Shown here piece after piece: positions 1 to 9,148 of a stretch of 64,000 nucleotides of DNA (positions are counted from its first letter, which is position 1; each line of letters begins with the position of its first letter). The stretch is from the NCBI RefSeq assembly GCF_004123295.1, contig NZ_SDMK01000001.1:186001-250000 (forward strand). Direction: 5' to 3'. The notes under the pieces were generated by a model that was given only the letters and a program-made list of their open reading frames with translations, searched no databases and had not been told where the DNA came from. This DNA comes from Silvibacterium dinghuense. Lineage in GTDB: Bacteria > Acidobacteriota > Terriglobia > Terriglobales > Acidobacteriaceae. The position numbers and the translations under genes are program-made.

Positions 1-241
1 AATTGATCTGGTCCAGCTGGCGGATCGCGCCGCTGATAACAATCGCCTTCACCGTGTAGGGATTGCCGGCATAGAGCCCCCATTGCGGGAAATATCCCAC
101 AACGACCGGGCGCCGGCCACGATGATGCCCGGGAAATGACCACGCATGCGCCAGAGGCAACGCGCCGGCTACACAGGCGAGGATCACGGTGCCGAATAGC
201 ATCCAGCGCAGCAAAGGAAAAAAGGAGTGCCGAGGTCTCAC
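1..241 (-). CDS. GH18 chitinase-like secreted protein, N-terminal fragment
   Basis: Only the N-terminus is present; the gene leaves the window at base 1. From a GTG at 241 the product begins with a basic n-region, then a hydrophobic core ending in LPLAHA, which looks like a Sec signal peptide. The mature start contains VVVGYFPQWGLYAGN and then YTVKAI, the usual first strand of glycosyl hydrolase family 18 chitinases. The catalytic DxxDxDxE motif would lie outside the window. An in-frame ATG at 202 is the alternative start but would leave a signal peptide without basic residues. A 14-codon open frame with a good ribosome binding site overlaps the GTG by four bases (238-282). Confidence 0.72.
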   Translation of the reverse strand, partial: MRPRHSFFPLLRWMLFGTVILACVAGALPLAHAWSFPGHHRGRRPVVVGYFPQWGLYAGNPYTVKAIVISGAIRQLDQIN

Positions 242-282
242 ACAGGAAGAGACGAACGGGGCGGAATGAAGGATGTATTCAT
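238..282 (-). CDS. possible 14-codon leader peptide upstream of the GH18 gene
   Basis: ATG at 282 is preceded on the minus strand by AAGGA at a normal distance, and the frame runs 14 codons (MNTSFIPPRSSLPV) to a TGA at 238-240. That stop overlaps the candidate GTG start of the GH18 gene in a GTGA arrangement typical of translational coupling. The GH18 starts themselves have no visible Shine-Dalgarno sequence. This may be a coupling leader, or the true start may lie here with a sequencing frameshift. No homology is claimed. Confidence 0.3.
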   Translation of the reverse strand: MNTSFIPPRSSLPV

Positions 283-321
283 TTTCGATCGTCCTTGCTG
301 TATCCGGATACGCTGGAAGAA

Positions 322-1251
322 TCAACCGACCTTGTCCGCCACTGCGAGGAGTGTCTGGAAATGAGGCGGCTCGCTCTCACGATGGACGACCGACGTATGC
401 ACCGCAGCGAAGCCTGCGGCTCCCAGCATGGCTTCGATCTCTGCCTCGGCAAAACCCAGCCACTCGTCCGCATAAAGTTCGCGGGCCTCTTCAACGCGAT
501 GCTTCACCAGGTCGAGGATGGCGATGCGGCCGCCCGGACGGAGAATACGTGCCGCTTCGAGCACTGCTCGCTCCGGATGCAGTGCATGGTGCAATGACTG
601 CGAGAAGAAAGCCAGATCGACCGATGCGCTCTCGATGGGCAGCTCTTCCATGTCCCCAAGCCGGAATTCCAGATTCGTGATGGCCTCTTTTCGCGCCTGT
701 TCACGGCCTACCTCAATCATGCGGGCGGAGTTGTCTACGGCAATCACTTTTACAGCCCGTTGCGCCAGCAGCAGCGAAAAAGCACCCTCTCCGGCACCCA
801 GATCGGCAATCACCATCGGCGGCATCAGTTTCAGCAGCGTCTCGGCCATCGCCTTCCAGCTCTTCCCCGGCACGTAATTGCGGCCATAACGCCCGGCAAC
901 CTCGTCGAAGAAGCTGCGCATGCGGTCCTGCCGCTTGCGCACCACGCTGCGAACGACGGCCGCATCGCTCGCAGCCTCGGCAATCTGTCCGCGGGCCTCG
1001 GCCAGCAGTCCGGTAAACACCCCTGTCCTGCCATCCGCGCTCAGCCGATAGAGACTGTATTTACCGATGCGCCGGTCCTCGACCAAACCCGCCTGCCGGA
1101 GCTGCGCAAGATGCGTGGAGATGGTGCTCTGGCCCATCACGAGGATCTCCTGCAGTTCAGCCACAGAGAGTTCCTCGTTCTCCAAAAGCAGGAGAATACG
1201 CAGGCGGTTGGGGTCGGCAGTGGCCCGCAAAATTTTCACAAGCGAAGACAT
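322..1251 (-). CDS. ArsR-family regulator fused to a SAM-dependent methyltransferase
   Basis: The 309-residue protein has two parts. Residues about 1-90 form an ArsR-type winged helix (ATADPNRLRILLLLENEELSV, then GQSTISTHLAQLRQAGLVEDRR), without an obvious metal-binding CxC. Residues about 140-260 are a class I methyltransferase: motif I is ADLGAGEGAFS, followed by an acidic strand end (VIAVDNSA), DLAFFSQSLHHA and ILRPGGRI. It is divergent from ahcY across a 55-bp gap containing a 20-bp palindrome. Known ArsR regulators of the SahR type respond to S-adenosylhomocysteine; control of ahcY by SAM/SAH binding is therefore a reasonable inference. The methyltransferase domain could be a sensor or an enzyme, and the sequence does not decide. 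Confidence 0.88.
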   Translation of the reverse strand: MSSLVKILRATADPNRLRILLLLENEELSVAELQEILVMGQSTISTHLAQLRQAGLVEDRRIGKYSLYRLSADGRTGVFTGLLAEARGQIAEAASDAAVVRSVVRKRQDRMRSFFDEVAGRYGRNYVPGKSWKAMAETLLKLMPPMVIADLGAGEGAFSLLLAQRAVKVIAVDNSARMIEVGREQARKEAITNLEFRLGDMEELPIESASVDLAFFSQSLHHALHPERAVLEAARILRPGGRIAILDLVKHRVEEARELYADEWLGFAEAEIEAMLGAAGFAAVHTSVVHRESEPPHFQTLLAVADKVG

Positions 1252-1266
1252 GGCTCTTCTGAGATA

Positions 1267-1286
1267 ATATCAACATATCTTGATGT
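1267..1286. promoter_or_regulatory. palindromic operator between the ArsR-methyltransferase gene and ahcY
   Basis: The 20-bp site has arms ATATCAA and TTGATGT around CATATC; six of seven arm positions pair and the inner ATCAA/TTGAT is perfect. It sits 16 bp from the ArsR-type start and 21 bp from the ahcY ATG, so a bound dimer would cover both promoters. Size and symmetry fit an ArsR-family dimer. Assignment to the adjacent regulator is inference. Confidence 0.6.
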
Positions 1287-1306
1287 AACGATATGAGGTG
1301 ATCTGC

Positions 1307-2737
1307 ATGGCAACCGCTACGCTTGAAACCAACGCGACCGACTTCCAGGTTGCGGACCTGTCCCTGGCCGACTGGGGCCGCAAGGAAATCTCCATTGCCG
1401 AGCATGAAATGCCCGGCCTGATGTCGATTCGCCGCAAGTATGCCGCCGAGAAGCCGCTGGCCGGCGTCCGCGTCACCGGATCGCTGCACATGACCATCCA
1501 GACGGCCGTGCTCATCGAGACGCTGGTCGATCTCGGCGCCGAAGTCCGCTGGGCCTCGTGCAACATCTTCTCTACGCAGGACCACGCGGCGGCAGCCATT
1601 GCGAAGGCGGGCGTGCCGGTCTTCGCCTGGAAGGGCGAGACGCTCGAAGAGTACTGGGATTGCACCTTCAAGGCGCTCTCGCACAAGGGCGGCCTCGGAC
1701 CTCAGCTCGTCGTTGATGACGGCGGCGACGTGACCCTGCTGATCCACAAGGGTTACGAGCTCGAGAACGGCGACGGCTGGGTGAACACGCCTTCCTCGAA
1801 CCACGAGGAGCAGGTCATCAAGGATCTGCTAAAGCGCGTGCATGCAGAAGATCCACAGCACTGGCACAAGCTAGCCAAGGAGTGGCGCGGCGTCTCGGAA
1901 GAGACCACGACCGGCGTGCATCGCCTCTACAAGATGAAGGAGCAGGGCCAGCTGCTGGTTCCGGCCATCAACGTCAACGATTCGGTGACCAAGTCGAAGT
2001 TCGACAACCTGTACGGCTGCCGCGAGTCGCTGGCCGACGGCATCAAGCGCGCCACCGACGTGATGGTCGCCGGCAAGATCGCGGTCATCTGCGGCTACGG
2101 CGATGTAGGCAAGGGTTCGGCGCACTCGCTGCGCGGCATGGGCGCGCGCGTCATCGTCACCGAGATCGATCCCATCAACGCGCTGCAGGCGGCGATGGAA
2201 GGCTTCGAAGTCACGACGCTCGAAGACACGCTGGGCCGCGGCGACATCTATGTGACCTGCACCGGCAACCTGGACATCATCACCTTCGAGCACATGGCGA
2301 AGATGAAGGACCAGGCCATCGTCTGCAACATCGGCCACTTCGACAACGAGATCCAGATGGATCGCCTGAACGAGGCCAAGGATGTAAAGAAGATCAACAT
2401 CAAGCCCCAGGTGGATCAGTACACCTTTGCCGATGGACACTCGATCTTCGTGCTGGCCGAAGGCCGCCTGGTGAACCTGGGCTGCGCCACCGGTCACCCC
2501 AGCTTCGTGATGAGCAACAGCTTCGCCAACCAGACGCTGGCGCAGATCGACCTGTGGAAGAACAAAGACAGCTACAAGGCCGAGGTCTACGTGCTGCCCA
2601 AGAAGCTGGACGAAGAGGTTGCCCGCCTGCACCTGGAGAAAATCGGCGTGAAGCTCACGACGCTCTCCGCCAAACAGGCCGAATACCTGGGCGTCGCGGT
2701 CGAAGGCCCCTTCAAGCCCGACCACTACCGCTACTAG
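1307..2737 (+). CDS. ahcY: adenosylhomocysteinase (S-adenosyl-L-homocysteine hydrolase)
   Basis: It hydrolyses S-adenosylhomocysteine to adenosine and homocysteine, removing the inhibitory product of SAM-dependent methylation. The 476-residue length, the substrate region [16 protein letters not shown], the NAD-binding loop GYGDVGKG near residue 263, NIGHFDNEI and the C-terminal KPDHYRY are diagnostic. I chose ATG at 1307 because GAGGTG lies six bases upstream; a GTG at 1298 would sit inside that ribosome binding site. It is divergent from an ArsR-methyltransferase regulator that probably controls it. The protein is cytoplasmic and tetrameric in known members. Confidence 0.97.
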   Translation: MATATLETNATDFQVADLSLADWGRKEISIAEHEMPGLMSIRRKYAAEKPLAGVRVTGSLHMTIQTAVLIETLVDLGAEVRWASCNIFSTQDHAAAAIAKAGVPVFAWKGETLEEYWDCTFKALSHKGGLGPQLVVDDGGDVTLLIHKGYELENGDGWVNTPSSNHEEQVIKDLLKRVHAEDPQHWHKLAKEWRGVSEETTTGVHRLYKMKEQGQLLVPAINVNDSVTKSKFDNLYGCRESLADGIKRATDVMVAGKIAVICGYGDVGKGSAHSLRGMGARVIVTEIDPINALQAAMEGFEVTTLEDTLGRGDIYVTCTGNLDIITFEHMAKMKDQAIVCNIGHFDNEIQMDRLNEAKDVKKINIKPQVDQYTFADGHSIFVLAEGRLVNLGCATGHPSFVMSNSFANQTLAQIDLWKNKDSYKAEVYVLPKKLDEEVARLHLEKIGVKLTTLSAKQAEYLGVAVEGPFKPDHYRY

Positions 2738-2756
2738 AACCCTTATCCTGTTCAGG

Positions 2757-2794
2757 AAAACAAAAAAGGCCGCGAAGCATATCGCTTCGCGGCC
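2757..2794 (-). terminator. rho-independent terminator for the minus-strand gene ending at 2919
   Basis: GGCCGCGAAG and CTTCGCGGCC form a perfect 10-bp stem around a 7-base loop. The plus strand has an A-rich tract just before it, so the U-tract is produced when reading the minus strand. On the plus strand the hairpin could still slow transcription leaving ahcY. Confidence 0.7.
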
Positions 2795-2806
2795 ACTGCG
2801 CGTGGA

Positions 2807-2843
2807 GCGAATCGCCTTCGGCACCCGCTCCCGCTGGTCGCGA
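2807..2843. repeat. REP-like intergenic repeat, copy 1
   Basis: The element runs from GCGA to TCGCGA with the shared core CGCCTTCGGCACCCGCTCC. Related copies lie at 18558-18595, 23380-23411 and 40530-40566, all between genes. The ends can pair (GCGA with TCGC), and GCC-TTC-GGC forms a small inner hairpin. Confidence 0.7.
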
Positions 2844-2918
2844 TCAGGATCTGTGCATCGGCCAGGATGACCATGCATGAAGGGGCATTCCACTTCTCTT
2901 CAATTGCGCGGATAGAAG

Positions 2919-3596
2919 TTAGCGGTATTCCTTGCAGAATCCCGGTGCATCGTCTTCGCCCAGCAGGTTGCAGCTGCGGCGAATCTCGTCCCGCATGAGG
3001 GCGCAGCTGTTCTGCACGTTGCAGGGCGGGTGGGTCGCCGTCGAGACCTTGAGGCAGCGGTCAACCAGCTTCTGCGCGGGCGCAGCGCCAATCGAGGCCG
3101 CACAGGACTGCGTATCGGCAGTCGCCCCGGCAAACGAAGACGTGCTCTGCAGATAGGGCTCTGGTGTGTTGTAGGAGGCCGCGACCTGGTGCAGCTCGGA
3201 GCGGGACTTCTCCCATGCGAGCGTGGTTTTGCTGTCCATGTTCAGCGAATACACCAGCTGATCGAGCTGAGCCGCCGTCTGCACGACCGGGCCGACATAG
3301 GCATCCGCCTTCTTCGACCCCTTGAAGTGCTTGTACATCTCGTCGACCTGGTTTTCGAACTGCTCCGCGAGAAAGCGGGCGTTCTTTTCCTGGCCGGTAT
3401 TACGGATGGAGCTCTTGTGCACAGAGTTGTCGAAGGCCTGCCGAAAGTCTTTGGAATCATCGTGCAGGTTCTTCATAATGTGCTCCAAATCCCTGTCATC
3501 AAGCCGCTCCTGGGCAAGGAGAGCCGGATGCGGGAGCAACCCCGGCAGCGCTATCACTGCACAGGCAAGGAAACAGAGCGTACGGCGCAAAAACAT
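2919..3596 (-). CDS. secreted hypothetical protein with paired cysteines
   Basis: The 225-residue product has a signal peptide (basic MFLRR, then a hydrophobic stretch ending near LLAQE). The rest is mostly helical and charged (DDRDLEHIMKNLHDDSKDFRQAF), and the C-terminal third holds about six cysteines, suggesting disulfides in the periplasm. I do not recognise the family. ATG at 3596 is preferred because GGAGA lies nine bases upstream; a TTG codon directly precedes it. It is followed by a terminator at 2757-2794, so it is probably monocistronic. Confidence 0.75.
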   Translation of the reverse strand: MFLRRTLCFLACAVIALPGLLPHPALLAQERLDDRDLEHIMKNLHDDSKDFRQAFDNSVHKSSIRNTGQEKNARFLAEQFENQVDEMYKHFKGSKKADAYVGPVVQTAAQLDQLVYSLNMDSKTTLAWEKSRSELHQVAASYNTPEPYLQSTSSFAGATADTQSCAASIGAAPAQKLVDRCLKVSTATHPPCNVQNSCALMRDEIRRSCNLLGEDDAPGFCKEYR

Positions 3597-3850
3597 CAAT
3601 ACAGTTCTCCAGATGATGGTATTGCGGACCCTGAGCAGAGGGAGAAGTAGCCCAGGGTAGCTTGGATGCCGGTCTCAACCGGCGTGTCTTCTCTTGAAGC
3701 GTTACGATGCTGAGTCTCCGTCGCAGGATAGGAGGCATGCGCGGATGCGGTCAAGCGAAACCTGCCTGGCGCTCTGCATCCCCTCTTTCATGGGTAGACG
3801 GACGAAGGTATGAACCCATGCTCCCGGGAAAAGATGCGTTCCCCGGAAAA

Positions 3851-4618
3851 TCAGTACAGCAAAATCGCCACTCGATAACTGGTGAAGTTTCCGGGCTGCG
3901 GGGTGGGCGGACAGGCGCCGACCGCTGCCCGCGTATATTGTCCGCTGCCGAGCCGGGTCGCGACCTGCGACGGCAGCTGGCTCAGATCCGTGGTCTGGAA
4001 GCGGACAATGGAACGGATCGGACTACCCGCCGGTATCGCTCCTTGCCCGGCGCAGGCTTTCTCGGCGTCGTCGTGCGCCATGGAGGCATCGATATTCTGC
4101 GCCTTGAGAAGCGCGGCAACCTTATCCTCCACCTGAGCCGTGGTGAGTATCTCAGCCGCACGGCTGAAATCTTCGGTGGCGAAGAGATAGCCTCCTTTCT
4201 CCGCTACCCCGATGCCAATGTGGTCCATCTGCGGATCGAGGATGTTCGTGCGGTGCGGCGTGGAGTTCATCCACTCTTTTTCGATGGCCCGAGCGTCGCC
4301 GCCCATGGCGGTATTTTCAGCGATGGCCTGAAAACGAGCGCCGGCCTGTGAGGCGCGATCCGTAATGGGAGGCTCACCAGGGTACTGATGCGAAAGCGAC
4401 TTTTCCTGCGCCATGCGGTCGGTATGCGCCTGTGCCGCTTGAGCCAGCGCATCGTCCCAGATCAGCGGCTGCAAGCCATGCTCGGCTCGATCCTGGTTGG
4501 TGAGTTCCAGAATTCGGTGCGCCTTGTCGACGGAGCCGTCGTCATTGTCCTGCGCATGGACATACGGCGCACAGAGCAGCAGCCCGGCGATTGCCACACC
4601 GATGATTTTTCGCTCCAT
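3851..4618 (-). CDS. CAP (SCP/PR1) domain secreted protein
   Basis: The 255-residue product begins with a signal peptide (MERKIIGVAIAGLLLCAP, cleavage near VHAQ). The CAP domain follows at about residues 30-150: LTNQDRAEHGLQPLIWDDAL, then AQAHTDRMA and LSHQYPG, and WMNSTPHRTNILDPQMDHIGIG. The conserved histidine and glutamate pattern of bacterial YkwD-type CAP proteins is visible. The roughly 100-residue C-terminal extension is unassigned. ATG at 4618 is chosen because GGAAGGG lies about ten bases upstream and the signal peptide starts there; in-frame ATGs at 4627 and 4651 are less likely. The function of bacterial CAP proteins is generally unclear. Confidence 0.85.
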   Translation of the reverse strand: MERKIIGVAIAGLLLCAPYVHAQDNDDGSVDKAHRILELTNQDRAEHGLQPLIWDDALAQAAQAHTDRMAQEKSLSHQYPGEPPITDRASQAGARFQAIAENTAMGGDARAIEKEWMNSTPHRTNILDPQMDHIGIGVAEKGGYLFATEDFSRAAEILTTAQVEDKVAALLKAQNIDASMAHDDAEKACAGQGAIPAGSPIRSIVRFQTTDLSQLPSQVATRLGSGQYTRAAVGACPPTPQPGNFTSYRVAILLY

Positions 4619-4820
4619 CCCATGCATCCCTTCCAGCCACCTCCGACGCATATCGCTCCTGCCTCCCAGCACGGCATCTGCTTCCCTTCCTGAGATTCAC
4701 ATCCGACCCCGGGGAAAGGCCCGGACCGGGAAAAATTCCGGCAGCCTCCTCCAGCGCATTGCCTGTCCAATCTGTACCTTATCCTGAAGACCGGAGCAGA
4801 CAGTTATCAAGACCTGGAGA

Positions 4821-6380
4821 TTGCTTATCCGGGCAGCGCTCGGATTGTGCCTGGCAGCGCTGGCCATTGTTTTCGTACTTCGCACCTGGCACTGGCCTCT
4901 GGTGGGCGATGCGCCGCTGATGCACTATGTCGTCTTCCTGATGGATCACGGCCTGGCGCCCTACCGCGACATCGTGGATATCAACCTGCCCGGCACTTAT
5001 GCGCTCGAGGCAGCGGTGATGCACCTCTTCGGAGGCGGCTCGCTGGCCTGGAGACTCTTCGACCTGGGGCTTTGCGCCGTGATCACGGCGGCCATGATCG
5101 TCATTTCCCTGCCCTATGATGCGCTGGCCGGGCTGTTCGCCGGAGTGCTCTTTCTCCTGCTGCATGGCCGCGATGGACTCATCGACCTAGGGCAACGCGA
5201 CCTGGAGATTGCGGCCCTGCTGCTGCTGGCCTATGCCTGCCTTTTCCGAGCGATGCGGTCAGAGACGATGCGCCTGCCGGGCTTCCTGCTCTTCGGCCTG
5301 CTGGCCGGCATGGCGGCAACCATTAAGCCGTTTCCTCTCGCACTCGGAGCGGCACTCCTTGCCGGTGCAGCCTTCACTCTGCACCGGCGCGGACAGCCGT
5401 GGGTGCGGTTTATTCTCGCCGGCGGTGTGGCTTTCGTGCTGCCATGGCTTCTTGCACTAGGCTGGCTGGCGCATGAGCATGCGCTGCATGACTTCTCCGT
5501 CATTCTCTTTCAGTTGATCCCGGAGCATGCGGGTCTGCGGCGTCAAAGCGCCGGATACCTGCTCAAGAATGCGATCTCCTCCGTGACGCTGCCGCTGGTG
5601 CTGCTCTGGCTTCCGGTTGCGATCCACCGCCGTTTCTGGCGGACCTGGGAGGGTGCAGCATTGCTGCTTGGCGTGCTCTTCGGGGCGCTCTCCTTCTATG
5701 CGCAGGGCAAAGGATACCCCTACCATCGCTATCCGATGGAATCGCTGCTGCTGCTGATGATCGCGCTCGACTTCACCATGGCACTGCGGGAGCCAACCAA
5801 GGCGCGCGGCAAAGTCTTCGCAACTCTGAGTGTGGCAGGGTTAGTTTTTGGCTTGCTGGTAACTGGTCTCGGCTCCCTGCGACACGCCATACGCTATGAC
5901 TGGCATAACCAGGAGTTCGACACCATGCTGCGCGCCGACCTGACCCAGCTTGGCGGGCAACAGCTCAACCATCAGGTACAGTGCCTGGATGTGGCCGCAG
6001 GCTGCCTCAACGCACTCTACCGCATGAATCTGGTCCAGAGCACCGGCTTTCTCTACGACTGCTACCTGCTCTCTCCAGAGCAGAATGCAACCGGCGAGGC
6101 ATACCGGGGACGATTCCTGGATGAAATCCGGGAGCACCCACCTCGCGCCTTCGTCGTAACCAGCCACGAGTGCGGGCTGGGAGAAATGACCTATCACTAC
6201 GACGAGCTGCGTGACTGGCCTCAGTTCGCAGACTACCTAAGCGCCCATTACGCTCTCTACGCCGACCGCGTCCCCCCGCACCGGCTGCTATGGGCCGGTG
6301 AAGGCACGAAACCCTTCGGCTATCGCATCTATGTGCGTAAGGAGCAGGATGCCGGTCCGATCACGGTCAGTGTTCCCTGA
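4821..6380 (+). CDS. polytopic membrane protein, GT-C-type glycosyltransferase-like
   Basis: The 519-residue protein has about nine to ten hydrophobic segments over residues 1-360 and a soluble C-terminal part with several cysteines. An early acidic loop (HWPLVGDAPLMHYVVFLMDHGLAPYRDIVDINLPGTY) resembles the first periplasmic loop of GT-C mannosyl/arabinosyl-transferase-like proteins, where an aspartate is catalytic. The acceptor and sugar cannot be told. The only standard start available after an upstream in-frame stop is the TTG at 4821, with GGAGA almost abutting it, which is poor spacing, so the exact N-terminus is uncertain. A bidirectional terminator follows. Confidence 0.7.
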   Translation: MLIRAALGLCLAALAIVFVLRTWHWPLVGDAPLMHYVVFLMDHGLAPYRDIVDINLPGTYALEAAVMHLFGGGSLAWRLFDLGLCAVITAAMIVISLPYDALAGLFAGVLFLLLHGRDGLIDLGQRDLEIAALLLLAYACLFRAMRSETMRLPGFLLFGLLAGMAATIKPFPLALGAALLAGAAFTLHRRGQPWVRFILAGGVAFVLPWLLALGWLAHEHALHDFSVILFQLIPEHAGLRRQSAGYLLKNAISSVTLPLVLLWLPVAIHRRFWRTWEGAALLLGVLFGALSFYAQGKGYPYHRYPMESLLLLMIALDFTMALREPTKARGKVFATLSVAGLVFGLLVTGLGSLRHAIRYDWHNQEFDTMLRADLTQLGGQQLNHQVQCLDVAAGCLNALYRMNLVQSTGFLYDCYLLSPEQNATGEAYRGRFLDEIREHPPRAFVVTSHECGLGEMTYHYDELRDWPQFADYLSAHYALYADRVPPHRLLWAGEGTKPFGYRIYVRKEQDAGPITVSVP

Positions 6381-6402
6381 GAACAAAACCACTATCAGCA
6401 AC

Positions 6403-6442
6403 AAAAACGGCCGCCAGGAGAATTGCTCCGGCGGCCGTTTTT
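6403..6442. terminator. bidirectional rho-independent terminator
   Basis: AAAAACGGCCGCC pairs perfectly with GGCGGCCGTTTTT; the loop contains a further GGAG/CTCC pairing. It lies between two convergent genes and has A and T tracts on both sides, so it can serve both. Confidence 0.9.
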
Positions 6443-6462
6443 ACAATGGAGATGCCCAGACA

Positions 6463-7431
6463 CTACGGTTCGATCTGCATCTGGAAGGCGACAATGTCTT
6501 TCAGCTTTTCATAGGGCAGCTGGTTGTTGGCCACTTCGCCGACGGGAATGGGACGGCCATCGATATATACCGTCGGAGTCTCGTCGATCTGCAGATCGTG
6601 CGCGAGCGCGATCGAAGCCGCAACCGCACTCTTGGCCTCAGCGGTATACGAGCAGGAACCGATCTTGGCAGGGTCGAGCCCAGCCTTGGTCACCGCATCG
6701 CCAAGCGTAGCGTCAGAGGATTCCGGTGTGAGACCGTTCTGGTTTTCGAAGGCCGCGTCGGCAAACTTGTAGAAAGCCGCATCTCCGCCCTGCTTCGCCA
6801 CACACACACTATAGAGCGCAGCCTTTTCCGCTTCGCTGTGGATGGAAGTCAGCGGGAAGTTTTCAAAGACGAAGTGGACCTGCGGGAAGTCCTGCACCAA
6901 GCGCTCCATGATGGGTTGAATCGCCTTGCAGTGTGGGCACTCGAAGTCGGCAAACTCGACGATTTCGTGAGTCTTCGCGGCAGCTCCACGACTGGGGCCG
7001 TTGGCGCGCTCGGTTAGCAGATGACGCGTCTCAACATAGGGATGAGCACCGAAAGGCAGAATCTCATTCGTGATGAGGTGCTTGCCATCTGACGTGACAA
7101 AGAACGAGAGCGGCGAAATCTGTTGCGGATTGCTCTTCTGCGCTACCTGTACGACCACCCTGCTGATGCCGGCCGCCTGCGTCTTCTCGATAGCGTAGAC
7201 GTTCCAGACGCGGTCCTTGTCATAGCCCCAGGAGACATTGAGGAAGGCATTGACTTCGGCCTTGGTCGGTGAGGCAGCAGTGAAGTTCGCCGCATTCGCC
7301 AGCGGAAACTGCGGCTCTCCAGGAGCGGATGGCTGTGCATCCTGCGCAAATGCAAGAGCAGCGGTCGAGAGCGTGGCGGCCAGAATCACGGCAGAGACCC
7401 GGCGGCTGGCCGAGCGAAGGGCAGACTGCAT
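6463..7431 (-). CDS. secreted DsbA-like thioredoxin-fold protein
   Basis: The 322-residue product has a signal peptide (basic SASRR, then a hydrophobic core to AFAQ). An unassigned domain spans about residues 40-140. The C-terminal half is a DsbA/thioredoxin_4 domain with EFADFECPHCKAIQP (active cysteines about 165 and 168) and the cis-proline stretch DETPTVYIDG. It probably oxidises or isomerises disulfides in the periplasm. ATG at 7431 is preferred because GAGGA lies five bases upstream. It begins 35 bp after nadE on the same strand and is likely cotranscribed. Confidence 0.88.
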   Translation of the reverse strand: MQSALRSASRRVSAVILAATLSTAALAFAQDAQPSAPGEPQFPLANAANFTAASPTKAEVNAFLNVSWGYDKDRVWNVYAIEKTQAAGISRVVVQVAQKSNPQQISPLSFFVTSDGKHLITNEILPFGAHPYVETRHLLTERANGPSRGAAAKTHEIVEFADFECPHCKAIQPIMERLVQDFPQVHFVFENFPLTSIHSEAEKAALYSVCVAKQGGDAAFYKFADAAFENQNGLTPESSDATLGDAVTKAGLDPAKIGSCSYTAEAKSAVAASIALAHDLQIDETPTVYIDGRPIPVGEVANNQLPYEKLKDIVAFQMQIEP

Positions 7432-7466
7432 GAAATCCTCGTTTCCCGTGGGTATTCCCAACTTGC

Positions 7467-9113
7467 TTATACCTGAACTTTGACAGCAATGGGGAAACGG
7501 CGCCCCATGCCGAATGCCTTGGAGGTGACCTTGAGCACCGGCGCCGCCTGCTGGCGCTTGTACTCGCTGCGTTCGACGAGCTTCACGACACGGCGCACCA
7601 GCTCGAGATCGACATGCTGCGAGGCAGCAATGGCCTCTGCCGTTTCATAGCGCTCGACGTAGGCCTCAAGAATCGGATCAAGCACCTCGTAGGGAGGCAG
7701 AGAGTCGGTGTCTTTCTGATCGGGTCGCAGTTCGGCGGAAGGTGGCTTCTCCAGGATGGCCCAGGGAATGACTTCGCCATTGCGGTTGATCCAGCGGCAG
7801 AGCTCGTAGACCTCGGTCTTCACCACGTCGCCGATGACGGCGAGCGCTCCGACCATGTCTCCGTAGAGCGTGCAATAGCCGGTAGACATCTCGCTCTTGT
7901 TCCCGGTCGTGAGCACCAGCGCATTGAACTTGTTGGAGAGGGCCATGAGCAGGTTGCCGCGGATGCGCGACTGGATGTTCTCCTCGGTGATGTCGGGCTT
8001 GAGACCGGCGAACATCGGAGCGAGCGTCTGCTGAAAATCCTCGAAGAGCTGCGAAATGCCGAGCACCTCATAGCGAATGCCGAGGTTGGCGGCAAGCCGG
8101 CGGCTATCGTCAATCGAGCCCTGCGAAGAATAAGGGCTGGGCATGCCTATGGTCAGCACATTCTCGGCACCCAGCGCGTCGACAGCAATGGCGGCAACAA
8201 GAGCAGAATCGATACCGCCGCTGAGGCCGATGATGGCTTTCGAAAAACCGCACTTGCCGACGTAATCGCGTGTGCCCAGAACGAGTGCCTTGTAGATGGC
8301 CTCGTGCTCATTCTCTGAAATCGGAGCAGGCTGTGCGTGCGGTGCAGAAAGATCCACGAAGAGCAAATCTTCTTCGAAAGATTTTGCCTGTGCAATCAGT
8401 TCACCATCGGGGCCGATGGCCAGACTCGAACCATCGAAGACCAGGCTGTCATTGCCGCCGACCTGGTTCACCAGCAGTACCGGGGCCTTATGGCGCTTCG
8501 CGATCGCGGAGAGCATCCTGCGGCGGGTCTCGCGCTTGCCCTGCCAATAGGGTGAGGACGAGATATTGAGAATGAGACGGCCGCCGGCGCGCATCAGCTC
8601 ATCGATGGGATCGACCTTGTAGAGGCGGTTTTCCCAGAAACTCTTGTCGTTCCAGGCGTCTTCGCAGATGGTCAGCGCAATGTCCTGCCCTTCGAAACAG
8701 AAGAGCCGCTGCTTTTCAGCAGGCGCGAAGTAGCGCTGCTCGTCGAAGACGTCATAGAACGGAAGCAGCATCTTCGTCTGGACAAATTCGATGTGCCCGT
8801 TGCGCAGCAGCGCCGCCGAGTTCGAGACATGCTTACCACTGCCATGAGGAGCGGGAGTGGGATATCCCACAACGACGGCAATGCCCAGGCCGGCGGTCTT
8901 CGTCGCAATCTCCTCAACGACCTGCCCGGCGCGGGTGAGAAAGGCCGGCTTCTCCAGCAGATCGGCAGGCGGATAGCCGCAGACAGAGAGCTCAGGAAAG
9001 AGTACGAGTTCGGCTCCGCCTTCAGCCGCACGCGCCGCGAATTCCAGGATTTTGCGGCTGTTGCCGTCGAAGTCTCCGACGGTGGGATTGATCTGGGCAA
9101 GCGCGATCTTCAC
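7467..9113 (-). CDS. nadE: glutamine-dependent NAD+ synthetase
   Basis: It amidates nicotinic acid adenine dinucleotide to NAD+, using ammonia from glutamine. The 548-residue protein has the two-domain form. The N-terminal nitrilase-like glutaminase has the E-K-C triad: Glu in LFPELSVCGYPP, Lys in VQTKMLLPFYDV and Cys in LTICEDAWN. The C-terminal synthetase has the P-loop GLSGGIDSALVAAI and STGYCTLYGDMVG. The DsbA-like gene follows at 35 bp. nadK of the same cofactor pathway lies about 18 kb away in this window. Confidence 0.96.
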   Translation of the reverse strand: MKIALAQINPTVGDFDGNSRKILEFAARAAEGGAELVLFPELSVCGYPPADLLEKPAFLTRAGQVVEEIATKTAGLGIAVVVGYPTPAPHGSGKHVSNSAALLRNGHIEFVQTKMLLPFYDVFDEQRYFAPAEKQRLFCFEGQDIALTICEDAWNDKSFWENRLYKVDPIDELMRAGGRLILNISSSPYWQGKRETRRRMLSAIAKRHKAPVLLVNQVGGNDSLVFDGSSLAIGPDGELIAQAKSFEEDLLFVDLSAPHAQPAPISENEHEAIYKALVLGTRDYVGKCGFSKAIIGLSGGIDSALVAAIAVDALGAENVLTIGMPSPYSSQGSIDDSRRLAANLGIRYEVLGISQLFEDFQQTLAPMFAGLKPDITEENIQSRIRGNLLMALSNKFNALVLTTGNKSEMSTGYCTLYGDMVGALAVIGDVVKTEVYELCRWINRNGEVIPWAILEKPPSAELRPDQKDTDSLPPYEVLDPILEAYVERYETAEAIAASQHVDLELVRRVVKLVERSEYKRQQAAPVLKVTSKAFGMGRRFPIAVKVQV

Positions 9114-9148
9114 CCCTCCAGTGTAGCAACGGGAGGGGCGAAGGGGCG

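Noticed and set aside
1871-2893. Long open frames on either strand across ahcY
   Set aside because: They are shadow frames of a clear ahcY gene at high GC; their arginine/histidine-rich translations show no domain or signal.
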